Of a stretch of 64,000 nucleotides of DNA, positions 15,001 through 27,000 are shown one piece after another. The translations under genes were made by a program, and so were the position numbers. This DNA is from Gordionus sp. m RMFG-2023 (taxonomy: Eukaryota > Nematomorpha > Gordioida > Chordodea > Parachordodidae). The notes under the pieces were generated by a model, which ran no database searches, had not been told where the DNA came from, and saw nothing but the letters and a program-made list of their open reading frames with translations. Where the stretch lies: contig NC_088775.1 in the NCBI RefSeq assembly GCF_954871325.1, forward strand, positions 34,759,561 to 34,823,560, read 5' to 3'. Every line of letters starts with the position of its first letter. Position 1 is the first letter of the stretch.

Positions 15001-18000
15001 CAAAGGGTCAACATGTCCTTCCTCTCAAAAATCTCCAACCAATGAAATTTTAACAATACCCAAACCCTTATTCAATATTATTGAGCCTCATCCTCCCCCT
15101 ATCAACACAGATTTTCTTGAAAGATTTTTTGAATGGAAAAAAAGACCCACTTTAACACATCTACCAAATAAATCTAGAAACCTAATTTCAAATTTTGTTA
15201 TTAAACTTATCACAAAAGTTAATGATAACTTAAATTGCTTAAAATCATGGGAAGATTTATTAACCTTCTCTCATAAATGTCTTATACGTCCTGCTAACAA
15301 AGAGACCCCATTACATGAACAAATAAAATCGAACATTGATAATTTTGACAATATTCAAATGATTAACTACAATCATAATGTTAAAAAGCAAGTAGATGAT
15401 ATAACACACAAATGCAAAATTATATCAAATAAAATAGATCAAGGTGACATAGGTGGTGCAATTAAACTCATATCCTCAGATAACCATCTTTCTCCTATCA
15501 ATGAAGAAACATTACAACTATTGAAACAACTACATCCTGAAGCTTCTACAGATAATCTACCCATCTCTCCAATCCACCAGACTGTCATTTTTACCAGTGA
15601 TGAAATTGTCAATGCTATCAATTCTTTCAATAAAAACTCAGCAGGTGGTCTTAATGGTTTCAGACCCTCCTATTTTCAATACTTAATTAATCCAAAAAAT
15701 CCTTCCCATAGTTCTGTCATCAAGGTTTTAACAACTTTTTGTAATAACATAATAAATAATGATATTCCAATACAAACTCACCAAATCCTTTTTGGTGCAC
15801 GTCTAATTGCTTTATCTAAGCCAGATGGTGGTACCCGTCCTATTGCAGTAGGCTCCTTTTTCAGAAGATTAATAGCCAAAATCATAATTGAACACATCAA
15901 ACATGATGCTGTCAACATATTAAATTCTTATCAACTAGGTTTTGGGATCAAGGGTGGCTGTGAAATAGTGGCTCATACATTAAGAATTTACTTAGAAAAC
16001 CCACCACCTGATTCTGTAATATGTAAACTAGATTTTAAAAATGCCTTCAATAGCCTACATCGTACCTCATTTTTAAAATTCTTCTATGAAACATTTCCCT
16101 GTTATTCTAAATTTATTGAATCCTCATATGGTTTTCAGACGCCTTTGACATATGGATCTTATCAGATTTTATCCCAAGAGGGCATCCAACAAGGGGATCC
16201 ATTAGGACCTCTTCTTTTTTGTTTTGGAATCCATCATCTCATCTACCAAATTAAACAAAATTTTAACCTAGATCTTAATCTATGGTATTTAGACGATGGG
16301 ACCATATGTGGCCCTTCAGCTAATGTACTAAGCGCCTTAAAACACCTGGAAATCGATTCCCAAGCTATCGGCCTGGTACTCAACATAAATAAAACAGAAT
16401 TATGTTTCTTAAACAATAAGCCACAAAAGTTGGAAGGCTACAAAATCATTGCTCCTGACAGCTTAACCTTACTTGGGTCCCCATTAGCTAATGCGACCAA
16501 ATCGGAAGATTTTCTCAACAAGATTTTTAAAAGCTTTTACAGTATGGAGCACATTCTTAGTCTCCTACCAGCTCATCAATCTTTATTTTTAATTCGCAAA
16601 TGCCTGTACATACCTAAATTTATGCATATTTTCCGATCATCATCTTTTTTCAAAAACAATGAATTCATATCTAAAATTCAGGATAAATTTAAAATATTTC
16701 TGGAAAAAATTTTAAACATAAATTTAAACTCATTCAATTGGTCACTTGCTCAGCTACCTTCTAAACTAGGAGGTTTAGATTTTTTTCCGCTCAATCTTTT
16801 ATCCTTATCATCATTCGTATCATCTAGATTATCTAACAATTCTATTATTTCTGGCTTCATATGCCCTACCGATCGTTTATTAGACGACTCTATTGACAAA
16901 TGGAAGGCAAACACACCCATTAACACCGTATTACCATCAATCATCACACACAAAAATTTTTTCACACCTTTAATCTCTAAATACCAGACAGATATATCAG
17001 TCAATCCACCTTTAGATTGCATTCAACTCCTTCAATTATCTGACAGACTTGGTGGTCATGAATGGTTAGAATCACTCCCTAGTCGCAACCTTGGTAATCT
17101 CTTATCAGATGAACAACTGAGAGTAACCATTGGTCTACGTCTAGGTTGCGATATAGTACAGCCTCATGCCTGCGTCAAATGCAAATCACCCGTTGATTCA
17201 AAGGGTAGACATGTCTTAAATTGCATTTTTAGTCAAGGGCGACATCAACGCCACTCAGCTGTAAACCATATAATAAATAGAAGCTTAACAGCTGCACACA
17301 TTCCTAACAATCTCGAACCATCAAATTTATCTCAAGTAGATGGTTTAAGACCTGATGGTATGACAACCATACCTTGGGCCCTCGGCAAATCACTCATATG
17401 GGACTACACGTGTGTTTCATCATTCCCTTCAAACATAAATTTCAATTTAATAACACAGGCTGAAATTAAAAAGATAAACAAATACAAAAATTTTAAAAAC
17501 TTTTTATTCACTCCAGTTGTGACTTCTACTAACGGGCATTTTTCGCCTTCAACATTTTTGTTTTTAAAAAATCTTGCTAATAAAATACGACTTTTCACAA
17601 ATGAACCAAGAGAATTCCTTTTTATTCGACAAAAAATTCAAATAGAAATTTTTAGACACAATTATGGTTCCTTTTTGGGGACTCAATTTTAGAATTTTAT
17701 TTTTAATTATATAATTATAATTTATAAATTATAATATTTTTAATTAGGTGTTATGTGAAATAAATAAATAGAAATTAATAAAGGTAAAAAAAAATAATAA
17801 TATTTAAAAGAAAAAAAAAAAAATTATAAATACAATTTAATAGAGCGATAAAAAAATAAATTTATAAAAATTTTTTCTTAAATACTAATATTAAAATGCC
17901 TTATTATAATTAACTATATATATATTATGTAATTATTTTTACTTAGAACAATTAAAATAAATTATTAACTGGCTATATAGTTATACATATTATATAATAT

Positions 18001-21000
18001 AAAATAATTAATGTTACAATCAGATGTCTTTTTAAATTGGAGCTTGAAGATGTTGACACTGATATAATACTTTTTGGACACATTTTACATTTGGCAACTA
18101 TTGAATTACCTTTTGATTTTAAAACAGTGAAATATTTTTGATATTTGGGCCATGGTAATTCTAATTCATCTAATATGAATTTTGATTTTTAGAATCTGAT
18201 GATGAAATATTTATATCCACGCAAATAGTGTTGCGTAATCGGCTAATTTTAGCCGACTAAAAACGGCTTAGCCGAGATTTTAGGTGGAAAAATCGGCTAA
18301 GCCTAATTAGGTATAGCCTAAAAATCGGCTAAGCTTAATTAGGTATAGCCTAAAAATCGGCTAAGCCTAATTAGGTATAGCCTAAAAATCGGCTAAGCCT
18401 AATTAGGAGCCTAAAAATGGGCTAAGCCTAAAAATTGACTAAAATAAATTAGTCAAAATTCTGCATCGATGCTTAGCATTAATTATTATTTATTTATTTT
18501 AGTAAAATAATTTATTTTATTTATATTTAATGTAATTATTTTATTATTATCAACAAATAAACATGATATGATTTAATATTTTTTATTTATATTATTATAT
18601 TTTGAAATGAAAATAAATTTATTTATTTGATGTTTTTTTAATAAAAAAAAATAATATGCTGCTATATTGTAAAAATGTAATATTCTTTAAATATAATTTA
18701 TTAGTGATTTTCACAATCTTCTTTGTAAATACATCTTTTATTGAGGAATTATATTGTAAATTTTATTAGATAAATAAACAATCTTTTAGGTGAAATCTTT
18801 TATCATTTTTTTAAAATTATCTATTTAATTATTAAATGAGGTGGATTTTATGAAACTTTTTTGATGTTATTTTATATGATCTTTTTAAGGATAATATTTT
18901 AATGTGACAATTGTCATAATCGTTCTTTTATAAGTTTTGAATTTTTTGAAGAAAGTATGTTAAAATAAGTATTAATAACATGTGTAAATACAAATTTAGT
19001 GAAGATGTACCAATGAAAAGTGACAATTGTCATAATGGTTAATTTTAAAGTTTTTCGAATTTTTTTGACGAAAATTTGTTAAAATAAGTATTAATAACAT
19101 GTGTAAATATAAATTTAGTGAAGATTTACCATAGAAAAGTGACAATTGTCATAATCGTTATTTTTAAAGTTTTTCGAATTTTTTTGACGAAAATATGTTA
19201 AAATAAGAATTAATAACATGTGTAAATATAAATTTAGTGAAGATGTACCAATGAAAGTGACAATTGTCATAATGGTTAATTTTAAAGTTTTTGATTTTTT
19301 TTGACGAAAATTTGTTAAAATAAGTATTAATAACATGTGTAAATATAAATTTAGTGAAGATTTACCATAGAAAAGTGACAATTGTCATAATCGTTATTTT
19401 TAAAGTTTTTCGAATTTTTTTGACGAAAATATGTTAAAATAAGAATTAATAACATGTGTAAATATAAATTTAGTAAAGATGTACCAATGAAAAGTGACAA
19501 TTGTCATAATGGTTAATTTTAAAGTTTTTGATTTTTTTTGACGAAAATTTGTTAAAATAAGAATTAATAACATGTGTAAATATAAATTTAGTAAAGATGT
19601 ACCAATGAAAAGGGACAATTGTCATAATGGTTAATTTTAAAGTTTTTGATTTTTTTTGACGAAAATTTGTTAAAATAAGTATTAATAACATGTGTAAATA
19701 TAAATTTAGTGAAGATGTACCAATGAAAAGTGACAATTGGCATAATGGTTAATTTTTCGAATTTTTTTGACGAAAATTTGTTAAAATAAGTATTAATAAC
19801 ATGTGTAAATATAAATTTAGTGAAGATGTACCATAGAAAAGTGACAATTATCATAATCGTTATTTTTAAAGTTTTTCGAATTTTTTTGACGAAAATATGT
19901 TAAAATAAGAATTAATAACATGTGTAAATATAAATTTAGTGAAGATGTACCAATGAAAAGTGACAATTGTCATAATGGTTAATTTTAAAGTTTTTGAATT
20001 TTTTTGACGAAGTTAAAATAAGTATTAATAACATGTGTAAATATAAATTTAGTGAAGATGTACCAATGAAAAGTGACAATTGTCATAATCGCTATTTTTA
20101 AAGTTTTTTGAATTTTTTTGACGAAAATATGTTAAAATAAGTATTAATAACATGTGTAAATATAAATTTAGTGAAGATGTACCATAGAAAAGTGACAATT
20201 GTCATAATCGTTATTTTTAAAGTTTTTTGAATTTTTTTGACGAAAATATGTTAAAATAAGTATTAATAACATGTGTAAATATAAATTTAGTGAAGATGTA
20301 CCAATGAAAAGTGAAAATTGTCATAATCGCTATTTTTGAATTTTTTTGACGAAAATATGTTAAAATAAGTATTAATAACCTATGTAAATATAAATTTAGT
20401 GAAGATAGTGACATTTGTCATAATCGTTAATTTTAAAGTTTTTTGATTTTTTTTGAAAAAAATATGTTAAAATAAGTATTAATAACATGTGTAAATATAA
20501 ATTTAGTGAAGACCAATGAAAAGTGACATTTGTCATAATTGTTATTTTTAAAGTTTTTTGAATTTTTTTGAAGAAAATATGTTAAAATAAGTATTAATAA
20601 CATGTGTAAATATAAATTTAGTGAAGATGTATCAATGAAAAGTGACAATTGTCATAATCGTTATTTTTTGAATTTTATTGACAAAGATATTTTAAAATAA
20701 GTATTGATAACATGTTTAAATAAAAATTTAGTGAAGATGTACTCTAGATAAGCGACAATTGTGATAATCGTTATTTTTAAAGTTTTTTGATTTTTTTTGA
20801 CGAAAATAGTTAACTTGCATCGATATTGATTTTAAAATAGAAAAAAAAGTTTACCCAAATTTTAAACAAGATTGTCTGATGAAAATTGGTAAAAAAAATA
20901 ATAATTTTTAACTTAGGATTAGATATTATGATATAAATTTTGCATATTAATTTCTGACCCGATAAACAAATGTAATAAAATGCCAATTTGCTCCTGTTTT

Positions 21001-24000
21001 TGGGGAAGAATTTATTATTACCATATGTTTTTCTATGGCATATACTCAGGCAATTTTAATTTTACAATCTATATTTTTACCCATTTACATCAAAGAAATT
21101 TTAAAAATAACGATTATGACAATTGTCACTTTTCTATAGTACATCTTCACTAAATTTTTATTTAAACATGTTATTATTTCGTCAACAAAAATCAAAAAAT
21201 TTAAAAAATAATGATTATGACAATTGTCGCTTATCTAGAGTACATCTTCACTAAATTTATATTTACACATGTTATTAATACTTATTTTAACATATTTTCG
21301 TCAAAAAATTCAAAAAACTTTAAAAATAACCATTATGACAATGTCAATTTTCTATGGTACATCTTCACTAAATTTTATTTAAACATGTTATCAATACTTA
21401 TTTTAACATATTTTCTTCAAAAAAATTCAAAAAACTTATAAAATAACGATTATGACAATTGTCACTTTTCTATGGCACATCTTCACTAAATTTATATTTA
21501 CACATGTTATTAATATTTATTTTAACAAATTTTCTTCAAAAAAAATCCAAAAACTTATAAAATAACGATTATGATAATTGTCACTTTTCTATGGTACATC
21601 TTCACTAAATTTTTATTTAAACATGTTTTTACTACTTATTTTAACATATTTTTTTCAAAAAACTTTAAAAATAACGATTATGACAAATGTCACTTTTCAT
21701 TGGTACATCTTCACTAAATTTATATTTACACATGTTATTAATACTTATTTTAACCTATTTTCTTCAAAAAAATTTAAAAAACTTATAAAATAACGATTAT
21801 GACAAATGTCACTTTTCATTGGTACATCTTCACTAAATTTATATTTACACATGTTATTAATACTTATTTTAACCTATTTTCTTCAAAAAAATTCAAAAAA
21901 CGTATAAAATAACGATTATGACAATTGTCACTTTTTTATGGTACATCTTCACTAAATTTTTTATTTAAACATGTTTTTAATACTTATTTTAACATATTTT
22001 CTTCAAAAAACTTTAAAAATAACGATTATGACAATTGTCAATTTTCTATGGTACATCTTCACTAAATTTTTATTTAAACATGTTATTAATACTTATTTTA
22101 ACATATTGTCGTCAAAAAAAATCAAAAAACTTTAAAAATAGCGATTATGACAATTGTCACTTTTCTTTGGTACATCTTCACTAAATTTATATTTTCACAT
22201 GTTATTAATACTTATTTTAACCTATTTTCTTCAAAAAACTTATAAAATAACGATTATGACAATTGTCACATTAAAATATTATCCTTAAAAAGATCATATA
22301 AAATCATCAAAAAAGTTTTATAAAATCCACCTCATTTAATAAAAAATAGATAATTTTAAAAAAATTATAAAAGATTTCACCTAAAAGATTGTTTATTTAT
22401 CTAATAAAACTTACAATATAATTCCTCAATAAAAGATGTATTTATAAAGAAGATTGTGAAAATCACTAATAAATTATATTAAAAAGAATATTACAATTTT
22501 ACAATATAACAGCATATTATTTTTTTTATTAAAATAACATCAAATAAATAAATTTATTTTCATTTCAAAATATAATAATATAAATAAAAAATATTAAATC
22601 ATATCATGTTTATTTGTTGATAATAATAAAATATTAAATAAAATAAATAAATAATAATTAATACTCAGCATCGATGCAGAATTTTGACTAATTTAATTTT
22701 AGCAGATTTATATAGGCTTAGCCGATTTTTAGTTTTAGCCGATTTTTAGGCTTACCTAATTAGGCTTAGCCTAATAGACTTAGCCGATTTTTAGGCTTAG
22801 CCTAATAGACTTAGCCGATTTTTAGGCTTAGGCGTAGTTTTTAGCCGATTACGCAACACTACATGCAAATGCTAATCTATAAAATTAAAATATAAAATAT
22901 TCAAATTAATAAACTTTAATCTTATCTTCTCTAGCAGTAGCACGTTATGGTACGTTAATTGCAATATGAACGAGGAAAAAGTAAAAACAGCTGATTAAAA
23001 AATATAAGACTTTTTTGTTAAAAAATTGGATTAAATATTAATTTTTCAAATAAATAAAAATATAAGACTTTTTTGTTAAAAAATGCGGATTAATATTAAT
23101 TTTTCAAATAAATAAATATAAAAAGTGTTTTTAAAATTGAACGAACGTAAAATTGAACGCGTTCATCAAAGAAAAGGAACGCCGTTCATCACCTTTTTTC
23201 AAAAAAACGAACTTCGTTCACGAACGCGTTCATTTTGAACGCGTTCGCTTACAACACTATAATATTGATGACAAAAATGACGACATTCTTCCATGGCCAA
23301 TTTATAGATCATATTTTAAAATAATATCTCAAAATAAAGAAAACAAATATCTGTTAGTAAAATATTTGCCATGTCTACCAAAAAATATGCAAATTTCAGT
23401 TATCATTACTTCAACTTGCAACATTGTAAAACATTTAAGGGTATAGATACTAAATAAATGTTTACAATTTTAAATTTTAAGAGAAAACATCAAACACTCT
23501 TAATCCAAATAAAAATGGGGAAGGAGAAAAAATCTATTAAAGAAAATATTGGACTAGGCTCATCGTTCATTGATTTTTTTTCCTAGAGACCTCAGACTTT
23601 AACCCAAACCACTTTAGATGATTTAATAACTTATTTTATTATAGATAGCATTCAGCCATTTTCAATTGTTGAAAATCCATCATTTATAAAAATGATCAAA
23701 ACATTAGCACCACAAAAAAATATAATTTGTCGACAGACAGTGGTTGTTACTGAAATCTAATAATTATTTATAATCAAATCATATATTATATTATTTTATT
23801 AATGATATATAATAATTATTTATATTAATCATATATTATATTAATATCTAAAAATCATTATTTTAGTTATATTTTGATAAATGTGATATCGAGTCAATAA
23901 ATTTTTTAGTCATTTCATGAATTTTCACAATATAATCCTAATTTAGGTTTATTCAAACCTTATCTAAGAGTATAATAAAAAATGTATCTCTACATAGATA

Positions 24001-27000
24001 CATTTTTAATTGTATCTGTATCAAGATAACTTTTTAGAAGCTGTATCTGTATATAGATAAATTTTTAGGCGATGTATCTATATCTAGATCCATTTAAAAA
24101 GTATCTTTTAACAACTCTGGAGGATAGCGATGATGACAATCAAATGTCTGAAAATGATGAAGAAGAACAAATACAAATTGTCTGATATCATACTGGCAGT
24201 GCCGGCTACCCAAGTTAGTGTGGAAAGATGTTTTTACAAATTAAATTTATACTATATCCTTATAGATGTATTTTGAATGAGACGAATCTTAAAAATATAT
24301 TCATTGTACATGTTAGGCTTTTGTTGTGATTTATTGTTTATTTTATCGAATTCTATGTGACGCTCAATATTTGCTCCATGATGGCTTTTCATATTTATTT
24401 AACAATAAGTAATATTACATTTTGATGTGTCATTTATAATACTATATGTAAATAATTTATATATTGAATTTAATTTTTCTTAAAGCATTATTTATAATTT
24501 ATAAGCTTAAAATATTTAAAAATAAAATGGCAATATACTAAGGTTTATAAAAAATTATGACTGACAGTTAATAATCAAATGTGATTGATAATAATCTATA
24601 AAAAAAAATTTGCAATATACTAGTAATAACCTACATATGATTTTATAAGCATAAAATCATGAGTCTCGAACCGGTTCAGAGACATTTTATCGGTTCAGGT
24701 TCGGCTATATTTTTAACGGTTTAGGTTTGGTTTAAGTTAGATAAAAAATATCGGTTTTTATTTAATGGTTCAGGTTCGTTTTGGATCCCTATAAATAATA
24801 AAAATAAAATTTAGCTTCCAACTCCAACCAACAGCTGAGATATAGGCCTCTAAAGATGGAAAAATAGGGCATTTTGAGCAAAATGCACTCTTGACATAGA
24901 AGCATCTTTTAAATTTTTTATATAGCCTAATGGTAGTCTTTAAAGTAATATAAATGTTAAATATTGTTTAAAAATTTAAATGTCAAAACCCGAAATTGAT
25001 CATAAAATCAATTTTTTTTTCTCTCGATTTTTTTTAGGTATAACTATAGGATTGAATAATAAATATACAAAATTTCAAGTTTGGCCGAACACAGGTTTTA
25101 GGAGATATGGCATTTTAATCATTAATCAATTTTAAAAATTTGTAATAAATATTTTATTATATTATGTATTTTTATAAAAGATTAATGGTGGGGGGGGGGG
25201 CTATTCCTAATTTATTTTATATATTTACTTGGTTCTTACAATCCATTTAATTTGGATAAACATATACTTTGCTAAGGCCTAAGAAATGTACTTCTTGGAT
25301 GATTAGCCAGAATAAATCACTAACAAAACGGTAAAATTTGCAGTATCTTATGTAAGATTACATGCTTCTTTTAGTAACATTTTACATCTATATTTCACGA
25401 GAAATATATTAATGATTCAGCCTTTGAAGATCTAAAAGATTCATTACCATTAATGGGTGAAGCATCAATTAAAAAGAGATAATTAAGCGAAAAAGATATC
25501 TTATTATAAAAAAAAATTTAAGAAAAAAATAAGAAAGATTGTTTTGATAATTTTTTCAGAATGTAATTTTATTATTAGGAATGAATTTGTAATCATAAAC
25601 AATTGAAAAATAAATTTAAAACATTACATTCTCGAGAAAAATTGATATATTTACGATTTTACCAAATTATTCTTGGACCCTAATAACAAAAATTTTCTAC
25701 GACTGAATTAATGGCAAAGGTAGCAAAAAATAAGTCATGGAAAATGGTGTTTTATCTAATCCAAATATTATAAACAGGAAGTGTTTTGAGACTATATTAT
25801 AGATGTTATTGGAAAATTTAATAAATTCCGATTATAAGAGTTGTATAATGCCTGGTACAAACCGTTTTTTAACAATAAAGGTTAATAGAGAGAACCAATT
25901 GAAGAAAATGCTCATTTTATGCAATCTTAAGAAATTCTATTCTAATTTTAAAGAATTGATATAAAAGATCTTTGATTTATTTACAGATTTGAGACCAATT
26001 TTTTTAAATTTGTATTAAACTTTTTCTTAAATCGAAATTTATCAAAAATATTTTTTCTTCTTATGGTGTAGTAATTCAATTTAAGAATAATGATAATCTA
26101 AGCTATCATGAACTTGTTTTTGGTATCAAGGCGGAATGACAATTTTTTGTAATAGCCCATGGCAATCTTACCAAAAGGTTAAGAGAAAGAGTAACCCTCC
26201 GCGTCCATATTAAAATAAATTATTAAACACCTTAGAGTTATTTAATTTTTGTACAAATATCACTGGCATTAATCACGCATATGTAAAAGATGATTAATAT
26301 GAAAAAATATATTGTTCAAAAGACCCCGGAATACAAAAGTTTAATGCTTTGCCTCTTAAGGAAAATAAAATTAGTTATATTATATATTTGTATTGTGAAA
26401 ATTAATTACATATTCAATAAATTTATATGATTAGCATTTTTTTTAGATATTTTTATGAGGAAAGAAATTCTATTCGGCAAAAAAATTAACCAATCCCCCC
26501 CCCTCTCCCAAAAAAAAATAAAATAAAATAAAAATACTTTTCCAGATCTTAAATAACTATATTTTTAAATATAAAACATAAAATATTTGATAGCTTCTGA
26601 CTTATATAACAATTATTGATTGATAGGATATCAAATATTTATTTAGAATATTTGTCATAGACTAATGATTAAAATACCATATCTCCTAAATTTGTGCTCT
26701 ATCCAACTTGTAATTTTGCATATATATTAATAAATCCTATAGCCATGCATAAAAAAATTGAGAGAAAAATAAAAGCCCATATTTAATTCTAGCTTATTTC
26801 CTGTTGACATTAATTTTTAAAACATATTTATTATATTAAAACCACTAAGCTGTATGAGGAATTTAAATGAAGCTTCTAGCTCAATTATATCCAAAGATAT
26901 CTAAATTATAAGGAGGGCATTTTGTCCAAAAGACCCCATTTTTCGATATTTAAGAGCCCGTATTTCCGCCGCTTTTTGGAGTTGGGTGCTAAACTTTTTT

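Larger units (their letters stand above)
18226..22861. mobile_element. N1: 4.6-kb palindromic element with tandem arrays in both arms
   Basis: Ends TAGTGTTGCGTAATCGGCTA and TAGCCGATTACGCAACACTA are perfect complements over about 20 bp. TSD CACGCAAA/CATGCAAA (18218-18225, 22862-22869), 7 of 8. Each arm has AGCCTAATTAGG-type short repeats, then a ~450-bp unique block (18455-18900 and 22265-22690, inverted), then a tandem array. A ~300-bp spacer (20815-21105) separates the arms. No transposase. The L2 copy is the empty site. Confidence 0.88.
14094..23258. mobile_element. L1: hAT-like element inside K1
   Basis: Ends AGTGCTGTAAAC and GCTTACAACACT with subterminal GAACGCGTTC palindromes repeated on both sides (14110-14190, 23150-23250). 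TSD TTAATATT/ATAATATT, 7 of 8. A short relative, L2 (29114-29991), shares both ends and inner segments, and so shows which parts of L1 are later insertions. Confidence 0.83.
13650..24119. mobile_element. K1: hAT element inside H1
   Basis: Ends CAGAGTTGTTAAAGTATC and its inverted partner AGTATCTTTTAACAACTCTG, with TATCTAGATA-type subterminal repeats. Flanked by 8-bp TSD GTGGATAG/GAGGATAG (13642-13649, 24120-24127), 7 of 8 matching. The H1 sequence is continuous across the TSD when K1 is removed. No transposase recognised. L1 fills most of it. Confidence 0.85.
12695..24790. mobile_element. H1: hAT relic inserted in the E3 terminal repeat
   Basis: Ends CAGGGATTCAAACCGAA and the inverted TTCAGGTTCGTTTTGGATCCCT, each followed by AACCGG/TCGGTT-rich subterminal DNA. 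Transposase pieces lie on both arms. The dimerization motif VPATQVSVERCFS reads on the minus strand at ~12980 and again on the plus strand at ~24205. Minus-strand fragments ICSITTDNGANYIKMVKLF (~13090-13150) and GRPFKLIDDRGFK (~13470) are typical hAT transposase. The element is therefore an inverted duplication. K1 interrupts it. Confidence 0.78.

Noticed and set aside
15439-17598. Minus-strand frames inside the retrotransposon ORF
   Set aside because: Antisense shadows of the 948-residue coding sequence.
19115-21793. Many open frames on both strands encoding MSLFIGTSSLNLYLHMLLIL-like peptides
   Set aside because: They are translations of the 118-bp tandem unit of N1, repeated in each frame; no independent gene evidence.
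18292-22265. Regularly spaced repeats considered as a CRISPR-like array
   Set aside because: There are no unique spacers, the repeats are contiguous, and the surroundings are eukaryotic.
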